Shown here in pieces: positions 50,679-59,000 of a stretch of DNA of 64,000 nucleotides. Under the pieces are notes generated by a model. It searched no databases and had not been told where the DNA came from. It worked only from the letters and a program-made list of their open reading frames with translations. Position numbers and translations under genes: made by a program. Numbering within the stretch: position 1 is the first letter of the stretch; each line of letters opens with the position of its first letter. This stretch comes from CAXRDE01 sp964229355 (GTDB lineage: Bacteria > Cyanobacteriota > Sericytochromatia > UBA7694): NCBI GenBank assembly GCA_964229355.1, contig CAXRDE010000025.1, positions 496,001 through 560,000 on the forward strand, given 5' to 3'.

Positions 50679-51672
50679 GGGACACCTGCAAAGGGTGGGC
50701 CGCCGGACCCGGCTGGCACACAAAATGCTGCTGCACCGCAGGGTGGTTGACCACCTGGCTTACCCACCGGGCATGCTGCTCGGCCTGTGCCCCTTGACCC
50801 ACAGGCGGTAGAAGCACCTTCACGTTGGGCCCCGCATCCATGGTCAAATAGCAGGGTACCCCCTGCTGACGCAGCTGTTGAATGTGCTGAATTAAAGCCA
50901 CACTCTCGGGCTGCCAGTACAAGACCGCAGGCCGAGAGGCCAATGCTGTGGCGTGCATTTTTAAGGCATTGTGCTCCATCAGCTCGCCCACCTTTTCAAA
51001 GTCATGGGCCATCAGTCCTGCGCGCATGTCCGCCAGATCTGCCTCAATACTGTCAAGCCAGCTGGCGTACAGCGGTGAAGTGTCTACGGTGCGCTGCATG
51101 CCGTCCCCTGAGCCCACCGCTTTGTGGGCCGCGGTCAACACCAGCACCACCATGGTGGGCGACCAGTCAATGTTTAAGGGCACCGCGTAAGAATCCTCAC
51201 CATCAGCCCGCTCACCTTTTTGCCACTCTACAAAACCGCCAAACAGCGAGCGGCTCGCCGAGCCCGAACCCATTCTGGCCAGACGTGAAAGGGCCTCAGG
51301 GGCCAACTCAGCCCCTTGCGCCCGCACTGCGGCCAGGGTCAAGGCCGCAAAGGCGCTGGCCGAACTGGCCAGACCGGCCCCCGTGGGGAAAAAGTTGTAA
51401 GAGTCAATGCGGCCATAGGCCTGAAAATGCAGGGTTTGGCGCACCTGATCCATAAAGCGCTGCACCCGTTGCTCCATGGCGGGCTGAGCCCGCTCACCGT
51501 TTAAAAACAGCTGATCGGCTTGCAGTTCAGGCCGGTACTGTACTTCCGTTTCGGTGTAGAGATGATCGAGGGTCATCGAAATGCTATTGTTGAGGGGGGT
51601 TTTGAGCGCAGCAGAGCGCTTTCCCCAGTATTTAATGAGGGCAATATTGCTGTGGGCACGTACTTTAGTCAT
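50671..51672 (-). CDS. mvaD: Diphosphomevalonate decarboxylase
   Basis: The 333-residue protein has NIALIKYWGKR (N-terminal signature), FFPTGAGLASSASAFAAL (ATP loop) and MGSGSASRSLFGGFVEW (catalytic Arg/Asp region), and later YLTMDAGPNVKVL. It converts mevalonate diphosphate to isopentenyl diphosphate. Together with the phosphomevalonate kinase it shows that the organism uses the mevalonate route; mevalonate kinase, HMG-CoA reductase and HMG-CoA synthase are not in this window. Confidence 0.94.
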   Translation of the reverse strand: MTKVRAHSNIALIKYWGKRSAALKTPLNNSISMTLDHLYTETEVQYRPELQADQLFLNGERAQPAMEQRVQRFMDQVRQTLHFQAYGRIDSYNFFPTGAGLASSASAFAALTLAAVRAQGAELAPEALSRLARMGSGSASRSLFGGFVEWQKGERADGEDSYAVPLNIDWSPTMVVLVLTAAHKAVGSGDGMQRTVDTSPLYASWLDSIEADLADMRAGLMAHDFEKVGELMEHNALKMHATALASRPAVLYWQPESVALIQHIQQLRQQGVPCYLTMDAGPNVKVLLPPVGQGAQAEQHARWVSQVVNHPAVQQHFVCQPGPAAHPLQVSHD

Positions 51673-51719
51673 ACCCCCGATTATAACGGAAATTGCGCGT
51701 CGGAGTGAATGAACCCGCC

Positions 51720-52850
51720 CTAGTGCCCCGCAATCGGGAATAAAAACAGCAGGATTTCCACCAGAATCAGCAGCACAATAATCACCTCAAGCAGCGTCGA
51801 ACGGCGGTCTTGCACCTCAGCACTCAGGGTGTCGTAAATCTGGCGGGCGTTGTTGAGTTTGCCGTCGACACGGCCCTGCCACTCTTGCAAGTGCAGCACG
51901 TGCGAAATGCGCTTGTAAATGCGGGCACAGTACAGATCGCCAATAATTTTTAAACTGTTTTCAATGCGGTCCGTCAATTCCGACACGTCAATCAGCAGCG
52001 AGAGCAGTTTTTGAATGGTGGACTGAAAGGGGTTGCGAAACAGCACCATCCAGCGTTTTTGATGCAGTGAAGCCAATTCATCGTAGATTTCTTCGAGCTG
52101 CTGATCGAGCATCTGATCATAGGAGCGTAACTCTAAGAGCTCAGAATTGGCAAACTCTAGCATGTCCACGTGCTCAGAGCTGCCCTCCGGGTCATAAATA
52201 AAAGAGGCGTTCCAGGACATGACCACCAAATCGTCTTCAAAATACGAAATGCGCTGCTCTAAAGCATTTTGTTGCTCTGCCACAGACAGGGCCTTGCTCT
52301 CGCCGCGAATCAGGCGGGCAATTTCAGAGCCCCAGTGCTGCAGCAGATGATCAGAGGTCAGACTCTCGGTGTAGCGCACCACATAAAAGACGGTGTAGTC
52401 TTCCATCAGAATATTGGCGTAGGGTTGGTCTAAAGCAGCCTTAAGGGCAGGCATGAGGTCTTCGAGCACCTCGCGCGACTGGGTTTGCACCTCAGCGCTG
52501 TCAATGTACAAATCCGCTTCGTTGACCACCTCAGACCAGGCCGCCGGAAAGGGCACCTCCCAGGAGAGCGACACCACGCCAAAGTCAAAGACCTTGGCGC
52601 GCACTTCGGCGTCCAGCCAGCGCTCGTTTTTAAGCACCAGTGAGCGCTGACCCAGGGGCAAAAGCAGGGGTTCCCGCTCAAATTGCAGATAATACGGTGA
52701 AGAGCGGCGCGACACCAGCTTAATATTTGAGGCACGGCCAGCCCAGTCGGTGCGCAGACGCTCTAAATCAATGGCGTCAGCCACATCGTAGAGATGGTAA
52801 ATCAGGATTTTTCCGAGGTCGACCTGCAGGGGTGAGGCGGGTTCTTGCAT
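51720..52850 (-). CDS. RMD1/DUF155-like membrane-anchored protein
   Basis: The 376-residue protein resembles the RMD1/YagE (DUF155) family: VFDFGVVSLSWEVPF in the first half, YFEDDLVVMSWNASFIYD, a long helical region with ELLELRSYDQMLDQQLEEIY, and a C-terminal membrane helix (VIIVLLILVEILLFLFPI). Mitochondrial RMD1 is an inner-membrane protein needed for mitochondrial genome maintenance; bacterial members are uncharacterised. No ribosome site conflict was seen. It sits alone between the mevalonate cluster and cheY. Confidence 0.7.
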   Translation of the reverse strand: MQEPASPLQVDLGKILIYHLYDVADAIDLERLRTDWAGRASNIKLVSRRSSPYYLQFEREPLLLPLGQRSLVLKNERWLDAEVRAKVFDFGVVSLSWEVPFPAAWSEVVNEADLYIDSAEVQTQSREVLEDLMPALKAALDQPYANILMEDYTVFYVVRYTESLTSDHLLQHWGSEIARLIRGESKALSVAEQQNALEQRISYFEDDLVVMSWNASFIYDPEGSSEHVDMLEFANSELLELRSYDQMLDQQLEEIYDELASLHQKRWMVLFRNPFQSTIQKLLSLLIDVSELTDRIENSLKIIGDLYCARIYKRISHVLHLQEWQGRVDGKLNNARQIYDTLSAEVQDRRSTLLEVIIVLLILVEILLFLFPIAGH

Positions 52851-52924
52851 GGGCTTATTGACTTTGCTTTTGGCTTTCTGCCTTCAGTATACCGGATTTT
52901 AAGCCCCAGATAAGCAAGATGACT

Positions 52925-52953
52925 TTGCGCTATGGTAGACTCTCTGATAAAAT
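52925..52953 (+). promoter_or_regulatory. Candidate promoter for cheY
   Basis: TTGCGC (52925-52930) and TAAAAT (52948-52953) are 17 bp apart in the AT-rich gap before cheY (ATG 53023). A GACC-CTC-GGTC hairpin lies at about 52996-53006 between promoter and gene. Confidence 0.4.
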
Positions 52954-53022
52954 CTAGATACATTCATCTTTTTGAATTTAATCGCGAAAGGTATAAGACC
53001 CTCGGTCGGGTAGATATAAATT

Positions 53023-53385
53023 ATGGCAGCTAGAATATTGGTAGTAGACGATGCAGCGTTCATGCGCATGATGATTCGTGATATTTTGATTAAAAACGGC
53101 TATGAAGTGGCTGGCGAAGCCGCCAACGGAAACGAAGCCGTGCTCAAATATCAGGAGTTGCGTCCCGATGTTACCACCATGGACATCACCATGCCAGAAA
53201 TGGACGGCATTACCGCTGTACGCGAAATTCGCAAAGTGGACCCCAACGCCCGCATTATTATGTGTTCGGCCATGGGACAACAGGCCATGGTACTCGATGC
53301 CATCCAGGCCGGTGCACGGGACTTCATCGTGAAGCCCTTTCAAGAAGACCGCGTGATTGACGCCATTAAAAAGGTGCTGCGATAG
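53023..53385 (+). CDS. cheY: CheY-type response regulator
   Basis: The 120-residue single receiver domain has the acidic pair Asp9/Asp10, the phosphoacceptor Asp54 in TMDITMPEMDG, Ser83 in MCSAMGQ and Lys105 in IVKPF. The sequence VTTMDITMPEMDG, with IIMCSAMGQQAMV further on, is the Thermotoga/Bacillus-type CheY pattern. It is the flagellar switch regulator in those species. Directly downstream is a FliO-like gene, matching the cheY-fliO order known in Bacillus and Thermotoga flagellar operons. Confidence 0.9.
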   Translation: MAARILVVDDAAFMRMMIRDILIKNGYEVAGEAANGNEAVLKYQELRPDVTTMDITMPEMDGITAVREIRKVDPNARIIMCSAMGQQAMVLDAIQAGARDFIVKPFQEDRVIDAIKKVLR

Positions 53386-53783
53386 CTCCCACCAGCACCC
53401 CCACGCCAGCCCTGGATCAGCTGTACCAGTGGAGCCACTTAGGTGGCATTGCCCTCAAGCTGGGCTTCGTGCTTCTGTTGATCTACGGCTGCGCCTATCT
53501 CTTAAAGCGGTACGCCCAGCTCCCTTCGGGAGCCCCTAAAGGTGGTGGTACCGCCCTTCGAGAAACCGACACCATTTATGTGCTGCACCGTCAGCGGGTG
53601 GCCAACAACAGCCAACTGCAGCTCATTGAAGTCAATCAGGTACGCATGTTGGTGGCGGTTCACGATCAGGGGGTCAGCTTACTCAAAGAATTCCCCCCTG
53701 AAGGACCTGCGACCCATGACAGCCTCCCAGCCGAACCCCATGACCCCACCCACGACTTCACTGCCGATTCGCTCACACCATAA
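53382..53783 (+). CDS. FliO-like flagellar protein, non-AUG start
   Basis: The frame is open from 53370 but holds no ATG, GTG or TTG before GTG 53469, which lies inside the membrane helix. A start at ATA 53382, overlapping the cheY stop (ATAG) with AAGGTG 5 nt upstream, would give about 133 residues; CTG 53412 or 53421 are alternatives. The protein has ALKLGFVLLLIYGCAYLLKR as membrane helix, then a FliO-type beta domain (TIYVLHRQRV, LIEVNQVRMLVAV, GVSLLKEF). FliO helps assemble the flagellar export gate. No fliP follows; the 3' end overlaps aroB. Confidence 0.5.
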   Translation: MAPTSTPTPALDQLYQWSHLGGIALKLGFVLLLIYGCAYLLKRYAQLPSGAPKGGGTALRETDTIYVLHRQRVANNSQLQLIEVNQVRMLVAVHDQGVSLLKEFPPEGPATHDSLPAEPHDPTHDFTADSLTP

Positions 53784-54876
53784 GGCCTGGCACTTTGAAT
53801 TGCCGCTACCCCAACCCAGTCAGGTGTACGTGGGCACAGACCTTATTGACACCCCCGAACTGTGGCCCCAGAGCCCCGGCCCCCAAACCGCCATGGTGTT
53901 TATCGACGACCAGCTGCTGACGCTCTTCAGCGATTTATCCGCCCGGCTGGAAAATGCCCTCACCGTCCGGGGCTGGCAGGTGAAAATACGCCCCGTTAAA
54001 GCCTCCGAACAGCTCAAATCCATGGACAGTCTGTATCCTTTATACGGCGAATTGTTGGCCGCAGGCCTGCGCCGACAGTCCCTGATTGTGGCCGTGGGCG
54101 GGGGTACCGTGGGCGACGCCATCGGTTTTTTGGCCGCCACCTATTTAAGAGGAGTCCAATGGGTGAACGTGCCCACCACCTTATTGTCTCAGGTGGACAG
54201 CGCTTTAGGGGGCAAAACCGGCATCAACCATACCGAGGGTAAAAACCTGATTGGGGCTTTTCATCAACCCTGCACCCTGCTCTGCGACACTCAATTATTG
54301 GGGGATCTGCCCGAGCGCGAACGCATTTCAGGCCTGGGTGAAATGCTGAAATACGGTCTGATCGCCGATGCTGAACTGTGGCAACGGCTGGTGCAGGAAG
54401 CCCCGGCCCTGCGCCAGGGACACAGCGCGTTTCTCAGCGAAGCCATTGCCCAGAGCTTACAAATCAAGGCCCGCTATGTGCTCGCCGATGAATACGACAC
54501 CTTAGGCATTCGGGCCGCCCTGAATTTTGGGCACACCTTTGCCCACGGCCTTGAAGCCGCCGCCGGTTACGGCGCCCTGCGCCACGGCGAAGCCGTTTTA
54601 CTGGGCATGATGTTGGCCATTGAACTCTCGCAAAAAAGCCAGGTTCTGGATCTGGAACGCTCTAAATCATGGTTACAATCATTACAAAACACATCCGCAT
54701 TAAAATTGGATCATTTACTCCAAAGCTTAGATCTTCAAATCATGATCCAGGCCATGAAAAAAGACAAAAAGAATGAAAACTCAGATATACGCATTCTCTT
54801 AATAGAAGATTATGGGAAACTTATTCCAAAAGATTTTTCTGAAAAGTTTATCATCCAATTTTTAAGCCTCAGATAG
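53716..54876 (+). CDS. aroB: 3-dehydroquinate synthase
   Basis: ATG 53716 (MTASQPNPM) is preceded by GAAGGA and overlaps the FliO-like gene by 68 bp; the longer frame from 53542 is inside that gene. The 386-residue protein has GGGTVGDAIGFLAATYLRG (NAD), TTLLSQVDSALGGKTGINH with metal and substrate residues, LGEMLKYGLI and NFGHTFAHGLEAA. It makes the ring precursor in the shikimate pathway. The last about 70 codons (from 54660) turn AT-rich (KKDKKNENSDIRIL), unlike the rest of the gene. Confidence 0.92.
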   Translation: MTASQPNPMTPPTTSLPIRSHHKAWHFELPLPQPSQVYVGTDLIDTPELWPQSPGPQTAMVFIDDQLLTLFSDLSARLENALTVRGWQVKIRPVKASEQLKSMDSLYPLYGELLAAGLRRQSLIVAVGGGTVGDAIGFLAATYLRGVQWVNVPTTLLSQVDSALGGKTGINHTEGKNLIGAFHQPCTLLCDTQLLGDLPERERISGLGEMLKYGLIADAELWQRLVQEAPALRQGHSAFLSEAIAQSLQIKARYVLADEYDTLGIRAALNFGHTFAHGLEAAAGYGALRHGEAVLLGMMLAIELSQKSQVLDLERSKSWLQSLQNTSALKLDHLLQSLDLQIMIQAMKKDKKNENSDIRILLIEDYGKLIPKDFSEKFIIQFLSLR

Positions 54877-54953
54877 CAGGCTCTTTTCAACCTTAATATG
54901 TGACAAAGTTACATCCCCTTGCGCTTAGATGTAAAGCTGTAGCATAATGACGG

Positions 54954-54977
54954 CTATCAACTGTTGATAGTTTTTTT
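54954..54977 (+). terminator. Rho-independent terminator after aroB
   Basis: CTATCAA-CTG-TTGATAG forms a 7-bp stem (54954-54970) followed directly by seven T (54971-54977), 77 bp after the aroB stop. A second inverted repeat TTACATC/GATGTAA lies just before it (54909-54915 with 54928-54934). Confidence 0.8.
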
Positions 54978-55094
54978 ATGTGAAATTTACCCATTTTTAA
55001 CTTTCGGACCTATACCTGAGATTGCAAACTCCGCAATTCCCTCCAAACTGTAGTTTACATCCGAAAAATTCATCCCAAGACCAAGAGGAACCCA

Positions 55095-55934
55095 ATGTTA
55101 ATTTCCCTAATTACTTTAGCTACCCTCCATATTCCCTTTGAGAATCAGCGACCGGAGACGGTACACGCACCTTTTAAACCCCATGCGCAAACTGTCGAAA
55201 GCCCCGCCCCCAGCTTTGAAGCCCCCGAAGATACAGAGCCCTTTGTAGAACTTAGCCCCAGCCACAGTCTGGCCCGCTTACAAGACACCCTTCGCCCCCC
55301 CAATCTCGATGAAGTCAGTCGGGGCGCCCTCCTTCAAGAAAGCCATCACGGCAGCGCCGTCAGCGAAGTCAAATCTCTACTTGACACCTTAGGCTATCGC
55401 ACCTCAGCCCATAACCGTTACGACACCCAACTCACCCGTGCCGTGGGTGCCTTTCAAGAAAAACACGGTCTGGCCTCTGTGGGCAGCCCTTACTGGGGCA
55501 AAGTGGGCCCCAGCACCCTGTCGGCCATGCGTTCCGCCGTCGATAACAATTATGACCCCACCTTAGGTGAGCAACTGGCCCAGTATGCCCGTCGCCGCAT
55601 TAGCGGTTACCAGGGCAGTTGCTACCGCTATGTGGCCCACGCCATCCACGCCAAAACCGAACCCTTTTTAAAGGGCTACCATGCTTACATGGCCGCCGAT
55701 TATTTGGCCCAGAGCCGTTTCTTCTCAGAAATTGACCTGCGCAGTGTTAAAGACCTTGAAACCCTGCCCGCAGGGGCTGTGGTGGTCTGGGGCAAAGGCA
55801 GTTCCCGCTCAGGGCATATCTCCATTGCCGACGGCAGCGGCAACGAAATTTCAGATCACGTGCGCCCGCAAATGCTGTCCCATTACGGCGGCGCCAGTGC
55901 CAGGGTTTTCTTACCCATCAATCCCCGCGGCTAA
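55095..55934 (+). CDS. Peptidoglycan-binding, CHAP/NlpC-like protein
   Basis: The 279-residue protein starts with a short hydrophobic stretch (1-13) that could be a weak export signal. A PG_binding_1 domain (about 88-155: GSAVSEVKSLLDTLGYRTSA, VGAFQEKHGLASVG, GPSTLSAM) is followed by a cysteine-peptidase-like domain with Cys176 in GSCYRYVAHAI and His241 in GHISIADGSG, plus SDH at 252-254. The Cys/His spacing fits NlpC/P60 or CHAP amidases. It probably cleaves or binds peptidoglycan. It is followed after 90 bp by the gene of the 1309-residue protein. Confidence 0.7.
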   Translation: MLISLITLATLHIPFENQRPETVHAPFKPHAQTVESPAPSFEAPEDTEPFVELSPSHSLARLQDTLRPPNLDEVSRGALLQESHHGSAVSEVKSLLDTLGYRTSAHNRYDTQLTRAVGAFQEKHGLASVGSPYWGKVGPSTLSAMRSAVDNNYDPTLGEQLAQYARRRISGYQGSCYRYVAHAIHAKTEPFLKGYHAYMAADYLAQSRFFSEIDLRSVKDLETLPAGAVVVWGKGSSRSGHISIADGSGNEISDHVRPQMLSHYGGASARVFLPINPRG

Positions 55935-56024
55935 AGACCGCATCCCCCAAAAAATTCCCTTAAATATAAAAAAATGCTAAAATATATCCATTTGGTATTC
56001 TAGCTAACCACCGAGAGGGAACCC

Positions 56025-59000
56025 ATGAACATCGGCGCACAGTCCCCGGCTTTTCAAACCCAATGGCAGCAAGCCATTGCAGACCGGCAACTCTCGACAC
56101 AAGACGTAGAGCAATTAACCGAAACCCTGCAAACCGAAAACCCCGGGCTGAGCGTCGATACCGTTCAGCAATACCTGAAAGATTTAGCCAGCCACAGCGC
56201 GGAGCCGCTCGTGCTTTCTTTTGTGCCCGAAACCGTCGACTTTAACGTCCAGGGTGCCACCCTCACCGACCAAAACGGTATCACGGCAGGTGCCCGCGAC
56301 GATTTAAAGGGGCACATTGAAAGCGCCAAAATCAACGTACCGCTGGGCGAAGGCGGTGACGATATCTTGCTCAACGGCATCAAACAACAGCTGGTTCAGG
56401 GCATGCTCGACAGCTTGCCGCCCGGCGAAGACGCGGACATGTTGGCCAATATCCAGCGCACCCTGCTAGAACATGTAGAGGTTACCCCCCGCGTTCAGGA
56501 CGGCCAAACGGTCTACGACATCGGACTGAACCCGGCGTTTCGGGAGCAATTAGACATCCCTGAAACCGTGGCCCTCTGGATGGGAGAAACCTGGGTAGAA
56601 GGCAATCTCAACGGTCCGTTGGCCACCGTCTCGACCCCGGACGGCCAATTGAATATTGCGCTAAAAGGCCCCGCAGCAGATCTGATGCGCGATCCTGCCA
56701 CCCGCGTCCCCGATTTTGGTCCCGCGCCCGCGATGCCCGCTCAGGAGCCAACGCAGGCAGACGCCCAGACGACACAAGCCGTACAGGCACAGGTGCAGCA
56801 GGCTCTGGAGACCGTCGAAGGTCACGGCTACACCGCCAGCCATCATGGTGACCCGGTAGGTGGCTTGCCGAAAGTGGCCCGCGCCATGAACGAATTACTC
56901 GAACTGTACAACCAGGGTGCCCTGGAAGGCCTGCCCTCTGAGATGAAAGCCCAGGCCGAGCGCTGGGCCTTAGAAACCGCCGCGGCCCGTACCGGCAAAG
57001 CCCTTCAGGGCTGGGTGGGCATGAATGACAGTGAAAACAAAGCCCTGCTGCAGCAATTGCAATCCCCGGCGTTTCGGGCCCTGCCCCAGGCACAGCAAAA
57101 CCGCATCATGGCCCAGGCCCAGAGTACTGCAGAAATGCTCCATGGCATGGGACCAGAGCGCCTGAGCGATAGCCAACGGCAATTGTTGGCCACGGTCTCT
57201 CCGGCCCTGGCCCCCTGGGAAGAAACTGGAAAAACCCAGTTTGAAGGTCTGGTACAGGACGGCCTCAACACCCTGCGAGACCAGGGGCTGGATTTAGATG
57301 TGGAGGTGCTGCGCGACGGCGACAGTTACCGTCTAAACCCCCGAAGCTTGACCCTGCAGGGCGAAAGCCTGCAAAAACTGCTGGCGCAAACCCCGGGTTT
57401 AGCCGATCAGGTCGACGTGAGTCAGGGCGCCTTGACCCTGAGTCCCGAACACTTTAACGTGCAGATGGGCCCGGAAGGCCTTTCGGTAGAACTACAGAAT
57501 ATCGCCCTGGAAGGGGGCAGTGATCTGCAGGGGCCCGAAACCGCTGCTGAGCCAGATACCGCAGGTACCACGTTGACCGTGGACCAGGCCAGTGGCCAGG
57601 TACAGCTCGACGCCGAAGGCGATCTCAAGGGACTTAGTCTGCAAAACCTCAGTGGCCGCCTGAGCGGAGACATTGCCCTGGATGATGAAATGGTACAGGC
57701 CCTGCAAGCGGGGGTCAAAACCGCCCTCGAAAATATGGACCAGCAACTGGCAGATTACGGCCTGAGTCGCGCCCAGCTTTCGGAATTGCTGACCCAATTG
57801 CCCGCCAATGCCTTAGGCGATCTGATGCAGTCCACCCAACAGGGCGATCTGGCGCGCCTGGCGGAGCGCTTAGGCGTGGATGGCAGCACCCTCAACCAGG
57901 CCGTACAGTTTTTACGGGAGCAACCCGTTCAGCAAGTTCTCAACGATTTAAGTCAGCTGGCCGAAGGCTTAGACGCCCGCACCCAGGTCCAGGGCGACGT
58001 CGCCTTTTCGCTGCAAGACCTGGCCGTAAATGCCGGTGACGGCGAATGGTTAGCCACCCTTGGCCAGTTGCAACTGGACACCCAAAACCTTCAGGCGGTG
58101 GCCAGCGACGGTCAGCGCACCGACCTGGACGCCAGCCTCAGCAGTGAAAACCTCAGCGCCACCGTCGCCGAAGACGGCAGCGTTACCGAAGCCGCTGCGG
58201 GCCAAACCACCCTGGACGCCAGTGCCACCCGCACCCACGAAGCGCCCCCTGCCGCCGCGCAAATCGCAGACTTTCAAGAGACCCTGCGTCAGGGCGGCGA
58301 CCGCTACCGCGTGGGCGATAACGATCCCGAAGGCCGTGCAGGCTACTTAAGCGACGATCGCCTGCGGGAGAAAAAAGGGCTAACGGTAGACAGTGCCCTG
58401 TCTTTATTAGAAAAAGCCCCCGCCGAAGCCTGGGCCAACGCCGTGGCCGGCGGCCCCGAAGCCCGCCAGGCCTTTCTGACCGAGCAGGGAATTGCTCCCA
58501 AAACCGGGGACTACCTGCTGCGCTATTTAGAGACCTACGTTTTAAACACGGACAGTACCCAAAGCCTGAGCGCCAACGCCAGCCTGGAGAGCCTACAGAC
58601 CGACGCTGCGGGCACTGAAATTGTCAATCCTGAGCTGAACGCAAACCTGAGCGCCAGCGCCGACGGCCACGACAGCCAGGTGCAAGCCACCCTGGAAGCA
58701 GAAGCCATTCGCACAGAAGCGGGCAGTTTAAGCGCCGAACAACTCAAAGCCCATGCCGAAGCCACCGTAACCGAAAGCAACGGCAGCCATACTCAGGCCC
58801 AGGCCGAAGCCAGTATTGCTCACCTGGAAGCCTCCGCCGCAGAAGGACTGCAGGCGGACACGGTTCAGGGTGAAGCCACCGTGGCCAGCGACAGCGCAAA
58901 TGCGCCTGCTGTCGACGCCCGTGTCGAGGGCCTCTTTGATCAGATCACCGCCAAAGACAACGGACTGACCACCGAGGGCGCCTCGGTGCAGGTCGAAGGC

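Noticed and set aside
49815..50750. 311-codon plus-strand frame over phosphomevalonate kinase
   Set aside because: Antisense shadow of a GHMP kinase with complete motifs; composition is Gln/Gly-rich without domain.
50787..51455. 222-codon plus-strand frame over mvaD
   Set aside because: Antisense shadow, Pro/Arg-rich low-quality protein.
53542..53715. N-terminal extension of aroB
   Set aside because: It lies inside the FliO-like gene, lacks AroB similarity, and ATG 53716 has a ribosome site.
54909..54948. Promoter-like TTGCGC/CATAAT pair just before the aroB terminator
   Set aside because: It would end within a few bases at the strong terminator, so it is unlikely to be used.
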